The notes under the pieces are model-generated. The model was given only the letters and a program-made list of their open reading frames with translations, was not told the origin of the DNA and did not search any database. From contig CASEMX010000002.1 of NCBI GenBank assembly GCA_949289155.1, forward strand, positions 124,001-188,000: a stretch of 64,000 bases of DNA. Direction: 5' to 3'. The stretch comes from an uncultured Parabacteroides sp. Lineage in GTDB: Bacteria; Bacteroidota; Bacteroidia; Bacteroidales; Tannerellaceae. The stretch's first letter is position 1, and each line of letters starts with the position of its first letter. Made by a program: the position numbers and the translations under genes. Below, piece by piece: positions 32,338-41,683 of the stretch.

Positions 32338-34677
32338 GTGGAAGAATATTTAGCAGAATTAAATGCGAGCCAACGGGATGCGGTACTTTATTGCGACGGT
32401 CCGGAGTTAGTTATAGCCGGAGCAGGTTCGGGTAAGACACGTGTTCTGACTTATAAAATTGCGTGGCTATTAAAACAGGGATTGGTTCCTCATTCTATCT
32501 TAGCATTGACATTTACCAATAAGGCGGCACGTGAAATGAAAGAACGTGTGGCATCTATTGTGGGAGATAACGTAGCCCGTCGTTTATGGATGGGGACATT
32601 TCATTCAATTTTTTCGAGAATTCTTCGAAAAGAATCGGCGTGTTTAGGATTTCCTTCCAACTTTACGATTTATGATGCGGCGGATTCGAAAAATCTTATC
32701 AAGGCCATCATTAAAGAGATGCAGTTAGACGATAAAATCTATCGGCCCGGAATGGTGCAGAGTCGGATATCGAATGCAAAAAATGCGTTGATTACTTGTG
32801 GCGCTTATGAGCAGAATAAGGAATTAATCGAGAATGATACGCGAGCGAAAGTCCCATTGATACGGGAAATCTATCAACGGTATCAAAATCGTTGTCTTCA
32901 AGCAGGGGCAATGGATTTTGATGATTTATTGTTACAGACGAATATCCTGTTTCGTGATTATCCTGACGTATTGGATAGTTATCGGAGTTTTTTTCAGTAT
33001 GTACTTGTGGACGAATATCAAGACACTAATTTCGCACAACATTTAATTGTGCAAAGGCTTTGCGCTGGAAGCGGACATATTTGCGTTGTTGGTGACGATG
33101 CCCAGAGTATCTATTCTTTCCGAGGTGCGAATATCGATAATATTTTAAAGTTCAAAAATGTATATCCGGGATGTAAGATATTCAAGTTGGAACGTAATTA
33201 CCGTTCTACGCAGAATATTGTAAATGCAGCCAATAGTTTGATTGATAAGAACCGTGAGCAAATACCCAAGAATGTCTATTCGGAGAAAGAGGAGGGAAGC
33301 AAAATAAAGGTGCTGGTCTCTTTGTCTGACTATGAGGAGGCTTATATTGTTACTTCTCAGATTGAAGAGATGAAGCGACGAGTGGCTAAAAGGAAATATT
33401 CGGATTTCGCCATTCTTTACCGTACTAATGCACAGTCGCGAATCTTGGAAGAGGCAATGCGTAAGCGGGGAATTCCTTACCGAATCTACGGAGGACTCTC
33501 TTTTTATCAACGAAAGGAGGTGAAGGATGTGGTTTCCTATTTCCGATTAGTGGTGAACCCGCATGACGAAGAGGCATTTAAGCGGGTAATTAATTATCCG
33601 GCACGCGGTATTGGCGATACAACGGTGAGTAAGTTGATAACGGCCGCCACAACGCATAACGTCAGTTTATGGAAAGTATTGCAGGCTCCGTTGGAATATG
33701 CCGTTCCGATTAATGCTGGAACCGCAAAGAAACTTATTGCATTCAGGGGATTACTAGAGCCTTTTATTAAAGAGCGAGAAGAACGGAATGCGGCTGAATT
33801 GGCAACCGATTTGGTTAGGCAGAGTGGTCTTATGGCTACGTTGATGTCCGATCGTTCGGCTGAGGGAGTCAGTAAAGCAGAGAATGTGCAGGAGCTATTG
33901 AAAGGTATTGCGGAGTTTTGTGATATCCGGCAGGAAGAAAGTGGTGAAAGAGCGACGTTGAATGATTTTTTAGCAGAGATTGCTCTCTTGACTGATCAGG
34001 ATAATGACAAAGATGAAGTATCTGATAAGGTGACGATGATGACAGTTCATGCAGCCAAAGGGTTGGAGTTTCCCAATGTCTTTGTCGTTGGTTTGGAAGA
34101 GGATCTTTTTCCGTCGGCTATGTCGAAAGAAAGTCCTCGTATGGTGGAGGAAGAGCGGCGTTTGTTTTATGTGGCAATTACCCGAGCAGAGCAGAATTGC
34201 GTTATATCCTATGCCCGGAGCCGATATAAGAATGGCCAGACAAACATATGCACTCCGAGCCGCTTTTTGCGAGATATCGATGCGCGTTATTTGGATATTC
34301 CGGTTGCTGCCTCGCCGCGTTCGGGCGATGAGGGCTCGTTCGATGAAGAGCGCCGCCATTATCAACGTCCGGCATTTACCTCTCCGCTTCAGCAGCCGAT
34401 GGCAGAGTCCTATAAAGTTCCGGTACAACCGGCAGAAAATAGACCTCGTCGTTTGACAAAGATTGAGCCGGAGCGCAAGGAGGGAGTACCTATATTGACG
34501 CGAACTGATTATGGCGACCTGCAGGTCGGAGCTATCGTACTTCATGAGCGGTTCGGCAAAGGAAAAATCCTTTCTTTCGAGGGAGATGGGAATAATCGCA
34601 AGGCGATTGTCGTGTTCGATAATTTCGGTCAAAAGCAACTTTTACTGAAATTTGCACGATTGAAGCGGATAGAATAA
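32338..34677 (+). CDS. UvrD/PcrA-type DNA helicase
   Basis: From GTG 32338 the protein is 779 residues, standard for PcrA/UvrD. Motif I is AGAGSGKT near residues 29-36, followed by LTFTNKAAREMKER (Ia), DEYQDTN (II), GDDAQSIYSFRGA (III), ERNYRST (IV), TVHAAKGLEF (V) and ITRAEQ (VI). It is a 3'-5' superfamily 1 helicase for nucleotide excision and mismatch repair. The C-terminus ends in a Tudor-like segment (LQVGAIVLHERFGKGKI), as in PcrA, which binds RNA polymerase. Confidence 0.95.
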   Translation: MEEYLAELNASQRDAVLYCDGPELVIAGAGSGKTRVLTYKIAWLLKQGLVPHSILALTFTNKAAREMKERVASIVGDNVARRLWMGTFHSIFSRILRKESACLGFPSNFTIYDAADSKNLIKAIIKEMQLDDKIYRPGMVQSRISNAKNALITCGAYEQNKELIENDTRAKVPLIREIYQRYQNRCLQAGAMDFDDLLLQTNILFRDYPDVLDSYRSFFQYVLVDEYQDTNFAQHLIVQRLCAGSGHICVVGDDAQSIYSFRGANIDNILKFKNVYPGCKIFKLERNYRSTQNIVNAANSLIDKNREQIPKNVYSEKEEGSKIKVLVSLSDYEEAYIVTSQIEEMKRRVAKRKYSDFAILYRTNAQSRILEEAMRKRGIPYRIYGGLSFYQRKEVKDVVSYFRLVVNPHDEEAFKRVINYPARGIGDTTVSKLITAATTHNVSLWKVLQAPLEYAVPINAGTAKKLIAFRGLLEPFIKEREERNAAELATDLVRQSGLMATLMSDRSAEGVSKAENVQELLKGIAEFCDIRQEESGERATLNDFLAEIALLTDQDNDKDEVSDKVTMMTVHAAKGLEFPNVFVVGLEEDLFPSAMSKESPRMVEEERRLFYVAITRAEQNCVISYARSRYKNGQTNICTPSRFLRDIDARYLDIPVAASPRSGDEGSFDEERRHYQRPAFTSPLQQPMAESYKVPVQPAENRPRRLTKIEPERKEGVPILTRTDYGDLQVGAIVLHERFGKGKILSFEGDGNNRKAIVVFDNFGQKQLLLKFARLKRIE

Positions 34678-34738
34678 GCACTTTTTTATGTAATTTTACC
34701 GCGCACAGACGAAGTAGAACAATAAATCAAGTTAAAAT

Positions 34739-35692
34739 ATGGGTATATTTAGCTTTTTCAGCAAAGAGAAGAAGGAAACATTAGACAAAGGCCTTTCCAA
34801 GACGAAAGAAAATGTATTTACCAAGATTACGAAGGCAATTGCCGGCAAGAGTAAGGTAGATGATGACGTATTGGATAATCTGGAGGAGGTATTGATTACT
34901 TCGGATGTAGGCGTAGAAACTACGCTGAAAATCATAGATCGGATTGAAAAACGGGTCGCTCGCGACAAGTATGTGACTACTTCTGAACTAACGGCGCTAT
35001 TGCGGGATGAAATCGCAAGTCTGCTTACCGAAAATAATACGCAAGATGGCGACGGATTTACTTTGCCTGAAGACAAGAAACCGTATGTAATCATGGTAGT
35101 AGGCGTTAATGGCGTTGGCAAAACAACTACTATCGGGAAATTGGCGTACCAATTCAAGAAAGCAGGGAAGAGCGTGTATCTTGGAGCCGCCGATACTTTC
35201 CGAGCTGCTGCCGTCGAGCAATTAGTAATCTGGAGCGAGCGCGTAGGAGTGCCTATTGTGAAGCAAAAGATGGGGTCTGACCCGGCATCGGTGGCTTTTG
35301 ACACGTTAAGCTCGGCTAAAGCCAACAATGCAGACGTGGTTATCATCGATACGGCAGGTCGTTTGCATAATAAAATCAATCTGATGAACGAGTTGACGAA
35401 GATTAAGAACGTCATGAAGAAAGTAATCCCCGATGCGCCGCACGAAATCTTGCTGGTGTTGGACGGCTCGACCGGACAGAACGCTTTCGAGCAGGCAAAA
35501 CAGTTTACTGCAGCGACAGAAGTCAATGCGCTGGCGGTGACGAAGCTCGACGGGACGGCAAAAGGCGGCGTGGTGATTGGCATATCGGACCAGTTCCGAA
35601 TCCCGGTCAAATATATTGGTTTGGGTGAGGGAATGGAGGATTTGCAAGTCTTTCGCAAGCGCGAGTTTGTCAATTCATTGTTCGGTGAATGA
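34739..35692 (+). CDS. ftsY: Signal recognition particle receptor FtsY
   Basis: The 317-residue protein has a short N-terminal amphipathic segment (GIFSFFSKEKKET), an N domain and a GTPase domain with G1 GVNGVGKTTTIGK near 122-134, AADTFRAAA, IIDTAGR near 202-208, and TKLDGTAKGG near 263-272. It docks ribosome-SRP complexes at the inner membrane. The acidic A domain of E. coli FtsY is missing, as is usual in Bacteroidetes. A terminator and array 5 follow. Confidence 0.97.
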   Translation: MGIFSFFSKEKKETLDKGLSKTKENVFTKITKAIAGKSKVDDDVLDNLEEVLITSDVGVETTLKIIDRIEKRVARDKYVTTSELTALLRDEIASLLTENNTQDGDGFTLPEDKKPYVIMVVGVNGVGKTTTIGKLAYQFKKAGKSVYLGAADTFRAAAVEQLVIWSERVGVPIVKQKMGSDPASVAFDTLSSAKANNADVVIIDTAGRLHNKINLMNELTKIKNVMKKVIPDAPHEILLVLDGSTGQNAFEQAKQFTAATEVNALAVTKLDGTAKGGVVIGISDQFRIPVKYIGLGEGMEDLQVFRKREFVNSLFGE

Positions 35693-35731
35693 CGGCGCGC
35701 GTGGCAAAGGTCGAGATGAATGGATAAAAAA

Positions 35732-35773
35732 GCCCGAGCGTGAGGGGCCCTTCAACGCTCGGGTTTCTTTTTA
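35732..35773 (+). terminator. Terminator after ftsY
   Basis: Arms CCCGAGCGT (35733-35741) and ACGCTCGGG (35755-35763) pair perfectly, followed by TTTCTTTTT. An A run precedes the stem. Confidence 0.9.
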
Positions 35774-35812
35774 TATTGGGGGATAAAAAAGAAAAGGACG
35801 GGAGGAAGAAAT

Positions 35813-35898
35813 CGGACAACAGCTGTTGTCCGTATGTATCACAACTGTTGTCCGTATGTTACACAGTTGTTGTCCGAATGTGACTCAACTGTTGTCCG
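35813..35898. repeat. Palindrome array 5: four units, exact 22-bp spacing
   Basis: TGTTGTCCG recurs at 35824, 35846, 35868 and 35890, 22 bp apart each time. The first unit, CGGACAACAGCTGTTGTCCG (35813-35832), is a perfect 20-bp palindrome; the next three keep the right arm and a shorter ACAACTGTTGT-like centre. The array lies between the ftsY terminator and rimO. Confidence 0.92.
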
Positions 35899-35957
35899 AT
35901 TCTTATGTCGGGAGGAAATCTCCCGAAGGTAGTATGTTTAAGAAGAAAAAGTAGGAT

Positions 35958-37256
35958 ATGAAGAAGAACAAGGTAGATATTATTACGCTGGGATGCTCGA
36001 AGAACTTGGTCGATTCGGAGCAATTGATGCGGCAATTCAAAGTAAATGGGTATCAGGTAGAACATGACCCTCATAACATCAACGGCGAGATTGTAGTTGT
36101 CAATACTTGCGGATTTATTGGCGATGCTCAGGAGGAATCTATTGAGATGATTCTGGAATTGGGCGAGGCAAAGCGGCAAGGGAAAATCGGTAAGTTGTTC
36201 GTGATGGGCTGCCTTTCGGAGCGTTTCAAGAAGGATTTGGTACAAGAGTTGCCGGAGGTGGACCGTTTCTATGGGAAGTTCGACTGGAAAGAGCTGATTT
36301 CCGACTTAGGTAAGGTATATCATGAGGAATTGGCACATGACCGGGTGCTGACGACTCCGGCGCATTATGCTTATATCAAGATTGGCGAGGGATGTAACCG
36401 GACTTGTTCTTATTGTTCCATACCTTTGATTACAGGCGCTTATCAGTCCCGGCCAATGGAGGATTTGGTGGAAGAGGTGAAGCTATTGGTAAGCCGGGGC
36501 GTAAAGGAATTCCAGCTGATTGCCCAAGATTTGACCTTTTATGGGGTAGATTTGTACCGCCGCATGGCGCTTCCGGAGTTGGTCGAACGGATTTCGGACG
36601 TGAAGGGGGTGGAATGGATTCGGCTGCATTACGGCTATCCGACGAATTTCCCCATAGATTTGTTGCGGGTGATGCGTGAGCGTGATAACGTTTGCCGGTA
36701 TATGGATATTGCCCTCCAGCATATCAGCGATAAAATGCTGCGTTTGATGCGGCGCAATATCACGAAAGAGCAGACTTATGAATTAATTCAAAAAATGCGC
36801 GAGGAGGTTCCGGGCATTCATTTGCGGACGACCTTGATGGTTGGGCATCCGGGCGAAACGGAAGAGGACTTTGAGGAATTGCTTGCCTTTACCCGTACTG
36901 CCCGATTCGAACGGATGGGCGCATTTGCGTATAGCCACGAGGAGGGAACCTATGCCTATACGCATTATCAGGATGATATACCGGTCGAGACTAAGGAAAG
37001 ACGTTTGGATAGGCTGATGCAATTGCAGGAAGGCATATCGTTCGAAGTAAATAAACAGAAGATAGGAAAGGCATATCGGGTCATTGTTGACCGGGAAGAG
37101 GAGGATTTCTATGTCGGCCGTACGGAATTCGACTCGCCGGAAGTAGACCCGGAGGTATTAATACGGAAAGAACGGGAACTGATGCCGGGTAATTTCTATA
37201 ATGTAACGATTGATGCCGCACAACCTTTTGAGCTTTATGGAACAGTGACGGATTAG
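35958..37256 (+). CDS. rimO: Ribosomal protein uS12 methylthiotransferase RimO
   Basis: The 432-residue protein has the UPF0004 domain (ITLGCSKNLVDSEQLM with Cys, then VVNTCGFIGDAQEES and GCLSERF), the radical-SAM motif CNRTCSYCSIP near residues 146-156 and a C-terminal TRAM domain (YRVIVDREEEDFYVGRTEFDSPEVDP). The GCSKNLVDSE start marks it as RimO and not MiaB. It adds a methylthio group to an Asp of ribosomal protein S12 using two iron-sulfur clusters. Two HU-family genes follow after a short gap. Confidence 0.96.
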   Translation: MKKNKVDIITLGCSKNLVDSEQLMRQFKVNGYQVEHDPHNINGEIVVVNTCGFIGDAQEESIEMILELGEAKRQGKIGKLFVMGCLSERFKKDLVQELPEVDRFYGKFDWKELISDLGKVYHEELAHDRVLTTPAHYAYIKIGEGCNRTCSYCSIPLITGAYQSRPMEDLVEEVKLLVSRGVKEFQLIAQDLTFYGVDLYRRMALPELVERISDVKGVEWIRLHYGYPTNFPIDLLRVMRERDNVCRYMDIALQHISDKMLRLMRRNITKEQTYELIQKMREEVPGIHLRTTLMVGHPGETEEDFEELLAFTRTARFERMGAFAYSHEEGTYAYTHYQDDIPVETKERRLDRLMQLQEGISFEVNKQKIGKAYRVIVDREEEDFYVGRTEFDSPEVDPEVLIRKERELMPGNFYNVTIDAAQPFELYGTVTD

Positions 37257-37280
37257 ATTCCCGATGTAAATAGGCAAGAA

Positions 37281-37307
37281 AACTTTTTAATTTGACTTTA
37301 AAAAGTT
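37281..37307 (+). promoter_or_regulatory. Perfect inverted repeat upstream of the HU-family genes
   Basis: AACTTTTTAA (37281-37290) and TTAAAAAGTT (37298-37307) form a perfect 10-bp dyad with the 7-bp spacer TTTGACT. No T run follows on the plus strand, so an operator or promoter-associated dyad is as likely as a terminator. Confidence 0.5.
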
Positions 37308-37323
37308 GTAGGGTTATAAAAAA

Positions 37324-37653
37324 ATGATTAATATAGCGTCGGATATAGAAAATGAGCCTTCCATGAAAAGTAAAGAGGTCATATCGGTATTGGCAGAACG
37401 GATGCAATGGACCCCGAAAGAGGTTACGGAGATGCTTTCTGCCTTTGGTTCTGCCATCGGAACGAAACTGATGGAAGGCGACGCTGTATATTTGCCCTCG
37501 TTCGGGCAGTTTGAGGTGAGAAAGAAAATGGAACGGATTTCTGTTAATCCGGTGAATGGGAAAAGATATCTGGTTCCTCCGAAACTGGTTCCTGTCTTTA
37601 AACCGGGAACAACAGTTAAGAATCGATTAAAGCAATTGGATTCGGATGAATAA
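37324..37653 (+). CDS. HU/IHF-family DNA-binding protein
   Basis: The 109-residue protein has the HU fold: KEVISVLAERMQWTPKEVTEMLSAFGSAIGTKLMEGDAVYLPSFGQFEVRKK and the final VNPVNGKRYLVPPKLVPVFKPGTTVKNRL, including the DNA-binding beta arm with NPVNGK where most HU proteins have NPxTG. It is about 15 residues longer than canonical HU. The next gene overlaps it by 8 bp. It probably binds and bends DNA; a specific role is not known. Confidence 0.88.
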   Translation: MINIASDIENEPSMKSKEVISVLAERMQWTPKEVTEMLSAFGSAIGTKLMEGDAVYLPSFGQFEVRKKMERISVNPVNGKRYLVPPKLVPVFKPGTTVKNRLKQLDSDE

Positions 37654-38677
37654 ACGACTGACATTGCAAGACTTGGCTCTTATTTTGGCTGAGCAGACAG
37701 GCAAAGAGCCACAAGAGGCGGAACGCTTCTTGCAGGAGTTTATTGCGGTTGTGACAGAGGGCGTTTATTTGGATAAGGTCGTTAAGGTAAAGGGGGTAGG
37801 AACGTTTAAGATTATTCGAGTGGAGGAGCGGGAGAGCGTATCGGTCAATTCGGGCGAACGTTTTATCATTCCTTCGCATTATAAGTTCACCTTTACTCCG
37901 GACAAGGATCTGAAAGAATTGGTCAATCAGCCCTTTTCTTTGTTTGAAACGACCGAATTGAATGATTCGGTTGACTTATCGGATTTGAATATGGTGTCTG
38001 AATCTGCCGAGAATGGAGATTCCGGAGAGGAATCGGTCGAAGAAATATTGCCGGAGGTTCGGAAGATAGATACGCCTCCAGAGCCGAAAACTCCAGAAGT
38101 TGAGAAGATCGAGAAGTCCACGGAAGAAAATAGAACGCCCCTGCCAGTAGAAGCTCCCTCTTCCTCGGCAAATCCGGATGATACAAGGAAGTGGAAAGCA
38201 TTAGTAGCTTGTTTAGTTGTGATTATATTGGCAGGTATCGGCTATATTGCCTATTTGAGCGATTGGTTTGTTGCAGAAAAGTTGATAGTCCCGAAAGAGG
38301 TAGTTTCTCTGCAAGCTGAGAATGAGCAGATAGTTGTTAAGGATACAGTAAAAATAGAGCAAGATACGATACCTGCATCGGTCGTTGATACGCTTCCGGC
38401 ACTTCCTCAGCCAGATTCACTGGAGGATATTGCTGTGACGGCAATTAAGTCAGGAGACAGATTGACGACTATTGCCTTGAAGTATTATGGACATAAATTT
38501 TTCTGGGTATATATATATAAGTATAACCAAGAGATTATATCGGATCCGAATAATATCCCAATCGGGACGGAAATCCGTATTCCTGCGCCGGAACGATACG
38601 GCATAAATGCCAAAGACCGTGCCTCTATTGAGGCTGCTGCTGCCTTACAGACTGAAATCTTAGCAAATAAAGAGTAA
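37646..38677 (+). CDS. HU-domain membrane protein with C-terminal LysM
   Basis: The 343-residue protein has an N-terminal HU-like domain (residues 1-95, with RFIIPSHYKFTFTPDKDLKELV), an acidic/proline linker (100-180), one membrane helix (about 183-207, ALVACLVVIILAGIGYIAYL) and a LysM domain near 262-310 (KSGDRLTTIALKYYGHKFFWVYIYKYN). If the HU end is cytoplasmic and LysM periplasmic, the protein could link DNA to peptidoglycan; that is inference. Such fusions are known in Bacteroidetes genomes, function undefined. Translationally coupled to the HU gene (8-bp overlap). Confidence 0.88.
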   Translation: MNKRLTLQDLALILAEQTGKEPQEAERFLQEFIAVVTEGVYLDKVVKVKGVGTFKIIRVEERESVSVNSGERFIIPSHYKFTFTPDKDLKELVNQPFSLFETTELNDSVDLSDLNMVSESAENGDSGEESVEEILPEVRKIDTPPEPKTPEVEKIEKSTEENRTPLPVEAPSSSANPDDTRKWKALVACLVVIILAGIGYIAYLSDWFVAEKLIVPKEVVSLQAENEQIVVKDTVKIEQDTIPASVVDTLPALPQPDSLEDIAVTAIKSGDRLTTIALKYYGHKFFWVYIYKYNQEIISDPNNIPIGTEIRIPAPERYGINAKDRASIEAAAALQTEILANKE

Positions 38678-38741
38678 TAATTCTAAAGGGGTAATTAGTA
38701 TTATTTAACTGCAAAAGTAGAGAATACGGATTTAACATTTC

Positions 38742-38749
38742 TAATTTTG
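38742..38749 (+). promoter_or_regulatory. -7 element of the moxR-bat operon
   Basis: TAATTTTG fits TAnnTTTG, 50 bp upstream of the moxR ATG. It lies in the right half of a bulged dyad, AACTGCAAAA (from 38707) / TTTTGTGCAGTT (to about 38757), which could be an operator. Confidence 0.5.
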
Positions 38750-38799
38750 TGCAGTTTAAAAAGTAAATAGGAAAATAAATAGAGAATATAGTTATAATT

Positions 38800-39795
38800 A
38801 TGAGTCAGACAGTCGATATTCGTGAGTTGAATGAACGAATTGAAAGTAAAAGCTCATTCGTAAATATGATTACGATGGGTATGGACCAAGTGATTGTAGG
38901 TCAAAAACATCTTGTGGAATCATTATTAATTGGTTTACTTTCAGACGGGCATATTTTATTGGAAGGAGTGCCGGGGTTGGCAAAGACGTTGGCCATTAAA
39001 ACGATGTCATCTTTGATTGATGCAAAATATAGCCGAATCCAATTTACGCCGGACTTGTTGCCTGCCGATGTAATTGGTACAATGATTTATAGTCAGAAAA
39101 GCGAAGAATTCCAAGTAAAACAGGGACCCATCTTCGCTAATTTTGTATTAGCGGATGAAATTAACCGTGCTCCGGCAAAAGTGCAGAGTGCTTTGTTGGA
39201 AGCCATGCAGGAACGTCAGGTAACCATTGGCGAGCAGACCTATAAACTGCCGGAACCATTCTTGGTAATGGCGACTCAGAATCCGGTAGAGCAGGAGGGA
39301 ACTTATCCGCTGCCGGAAGCTCAGGTCGATCGTTTTATGTTGAAAGTGATTATTAACTATCCGAAAAAAGAGGAAGAGAAGTTAATCATTCGGCAAAACA
39401 TATCTGGCGCAAAACCGGACATAAAGCCGATACTTTCCAAAGAGGAAATCTTAGAGGCAAGAAAGGTTGTTCGTGAAGTATATTTGGATGAAAAGATTGA
39501 ACGGTATATTGTAGATATTGTATTTGCTACTCGTTTCCCTCAAGAACATGGATTGCCTAATTTGGCAAATATGATTTCATTCGGAGCATCTCCGCGTGCT
39601 TCCATCAGTTTGGCATTAGCCGCTCGTGCTTATGCGTTTATTAAGCGTAGAGGTTATGTGATACCGGAAGATATTCGTGCTGTTTGCCACGACGTAATGC
39701 GTCATCGTATTGGATTGAGTTATGAAGCTGAGGCAAATAATTTGACGACAGAAGAGGTTATCAGTGAAATCCTGAATAAAGTAGAAGTACCTTAA
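38800..39795 (+). CDS. MoxR-family AAA ATPase
   Basis: The 331-residue protein has Walker A GVPGLAKT near residues 52-59, Walker B NFVLADEINRAPAKVQSALLEAMQERQV near 110-137 and sensor motifs (MATQNPVEQEGTYPLPEAQVDRFML). MoxR ATPases act as chaperones with VWA-domain partners. It is the first gene of the Bat operon; the DUF58 gene follows after 2 bp. The N-terminus (ELNERIESKSSFVNMITMGMDQVIVGQ) is typical of the Bacteroidetes branch. Confidence 0.95.
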   Translation: MSQTVDIRELNERIESKSSFVNMITMGMDQVIVGQKHLVESLLIGLLSDGHILLEGVPGLAKTLAIKTMSSLIDAKYSRIQFTPDLLPADVIGTMIYSQKSEEFQVKQGPIFANFVLADEINRAPAKVQSALLEAMQERQVTIGEQTYKLPEPFLVMATQNPVEQEGTYPLPEAQVDRFMLKVIINYPKKEEEKLIIRQNISGAKPDIKPILSKEEILEARKVVREVYLDEKIERYIVDIVFATRFPQEHGLPNLANMISFGASPRASISLALAARAYAFIKRRGYVIPEDIRAVCHDVMRHRIGLSYEAEANNLTTEEVISEILNKVEVP

Positions 39796-39797
39796 TC

Positions 39798-40667
39798 ATG
39801 GAAACAAGTGAACTGCTGAAGAAAGTTCGTCGGATAGAAATCAAGACTCGTGGCCTTTCCCGAAATATCTTTGCCGGGCAATATCATTCTGCTTTTAAAG
39901 GGCGTGGTATGGCATTCAGTGAGGTGCGCGAGTACCAATATGGGGATGATATCCGAGATATCGACTGGAATGTAACCGCCCGGTACGTTCGTCCTTATGT
40001 TAAAGTTTTCGAGGAGGAGCGCGAATTGACGGTTATGCTGTTGATTGATGTTTCCGGGAGCCGTGATTTTGGTACAGTGAATGTGATGAAGAAAGAAATT
40101 ATCACAGAAATTGCGGCGACGTTGGCATTCTCAGCGATACAGAATAATGATAAAATAGGTGTAATCTTCTTCTCGGATAAGGTGGAGAAGTTCATTCCTC
40201 CTCAGAAAGGGAAAAAACATATTCTTTATGTGATTCGAGAGCTGATTGATTTCCATCCGGAAGATAAGCAGACGGATATTAGCCAGGTATTGAAGTATCT
40301 GACCAATGCAATTAAGAAACGTTGTACGGCATTCTTGATTTCGGACTTTATTAATAAGGATAGTTTCAAAGACGCATTGACGGTGGCGAATCGAAAACAT
40401 GACATGGTGGCGATTCAAGTTTACGACCAGCGTGAAACGGAGCTTCCTGCTGTCGGTTTGATGAAAGTAAAGGATGCTGAAACAGGAAAAGAGCAATGGA
40501 TAGATACCTCTTCGGCTCGCGTCAGGGAGGCTTATAAAAATTGGTGGGACAAAAGGCAAGAGGCGATGGACAGTACATTCAAGAAGTGCCGTGTAGATTC
40601 TGTTTCGATTAGTACAAAGGATGATTATGTGAAATCATTGATGACTCTTTTCGATAAACGTAATTAA
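39798..40667 (+). CDS. DUF58 domain protein of the Bat operon
   Basis: The 289-residue soluble protein has the DUF58 signature GRGMAFSEVREYQYGDDIRDIDWNVTAR (35-62) followed by a VWA-like fold with LLIDVSGSRDFG (about 83-94) in place of a strict DxSxS site (DVSGS is intact). DUF58 proteins pair with MoxR ATPases. No membrane segment. It lies 2 bp after moxR and 6 bp before the next gene. Confidence 0.93.
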   Translation: METSELLKKVRRIEIKTRGLSRNIFAGQYHSAFKGRGMAFSEVREYQYGDDIRDIDWNVTARYVRPYVKVFEEERELTVMLLIDVSGSRDFGTVNVMKKEIITEIAATLAFSAIQNNDKIGVIFFSDKVEKFIPPQKGKKHILYVIRELIDFHPEDKQTDISQVLKYLTNAIKKRCTAFLISDFINKDSFKDALTVANRKHDMVAIQVYDQRETELPAVGLMKVKDAETGKEQWIDTSSARVREAYKNWWDKRQEAMDSTFKKCRVDSVSISTKDDYVKSLMTLFDKRN

Positions 40668-40673
40668 ACAAGT

Positions 40674-41681
40674 ATGAAATGGTTTAAGAAAAGCATATTG
40701 TTCCTTGTGATGTCCGTTTCAATTTTGTGTGAAACGGTTTATGCCCAACAGACGTTGATTGATGTAAAGATTGATTCGGCTGCAATATTAATCGGGGAAC
40801 AAACAAAACTGCATCTGACGGTCACAACAGATAAAGACCGTCCGGTGCATCTTCTGCTTCCGACCGACACATTGATGCGAGGGGTGGAGGTTTTGGAGGT
40901 ATCTACGCCGGACTCTACATTGATTGAAAACGACCGGTTGCTGATTAAACAGGATTTGTTGTTGACTTCATTCGATTCAAGTCTCTATTTGCTTCCTCCT
41001 TTGAAGGTTGTGGATGGGAATGATACGCTGCTTTCAAATCAAGTGGCACTGAAGGTCTCGACAATCCCCGTGAATACGGACAATCCGGAGGAGTTCAATG
41101 ACATTAAAGGGGTCTGGAAACCGCCATTCGTTTGGGCAGATTATTATCCGATTATCTTTGGCGTATTGCTGGCATTGTTCTTGCTTTGCATCATTGTTTA
41201 TATTATCAAGCGTTTAAAGAACAGGAAGTCTTTGCTTCCATTTTCTGAACCTGAGGTTCCCAAACTGCCTCCTTACGAGCAAGCCATTAAGGAACTGGAT
41301 GAATTGAAAGGTCAAAAACTTTGGCAGCAGGGGTTGAACAAAGAGTATTATACGTTGCTGACCGAGACATTGCGCCGGTATATCGATGAGCGGTTCGGGG
41401 TAAATGCGATGGAAATGACCTCTTCTGATATTTTGGATATGCTTCGGGGTGTGCCGGAGGTAAAGCCTGTGTACGATAAGTTGCAGCAGATTTTGCAGCT
41501 GGCAGATTTTGTGAAGTTCGCGAAGATTCATCCGTTGCCTGATGAAAACGATTTGAGCATGGCGAATGCTTACCTGTTTGTCAATGAGACGAAGCCGGTG
41601 GAAGTAGTTCCGGATAAGGCGGAAGAATCGGAGGAAGAAGATAAGAGTTCAAATGACATTAAAAAGAAAGAGGAAGAATAA
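40674..41681 (+). CDS. Membrane-anchored Bat-operon protein with Ig-like domain (DUF4381-like)
   Basis: The 335-residue protein has a signal peptide (ILFLVMSVSILCETVYAQ, ends near residue 25), an extracytoplasmic beta-rich domain of about 130 residues (IDVKIDSAAILIGEQTKLHLTV), one membrane helix (about 161-181, IIFGVLLALFLLCIIVYII) and a cytoplasmic helical tail (YEQAIKELDELKGQKLWQQG, DERFGVNAMEMTSSDIL) ending in a Glu/Lys-rich stretch. It matches the extra gene found between DUF58 and batA in Bacteroides aerotolerance operons. Function unknown. Confidence 0.8.
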   Translation: MKWFKKSILFLVMSVSILCETVYAQQTLIDVKIDSAAILIGEQTKLHLTVTTDKDRPVHLLLPTDTLMRGVEVLEVSTPDSTLIENDRLLIKQDLLLTSFDSSLYLLPPLKVVDGNDTLLSNQVALKVSTIPVNTDNPEEFNDIKGVWKPPFVWADYYPIIFGVLLALFLLCIIVYIIKRLKNRKSLLPFSEPEVPKLPPYEQAIKELDELKGQKLWQQGLNKEYYTLLTETLRRYIDERFGVNAMEMTSSDILDMLRGVPEVKPVYDKLQQILQLADFVKFAKIHPLPDENDLSMANAYLFVNETKPVEVVPDKAEESEEEDKSSNDIKKKEEE

Positions 41682-41683
41682 CG

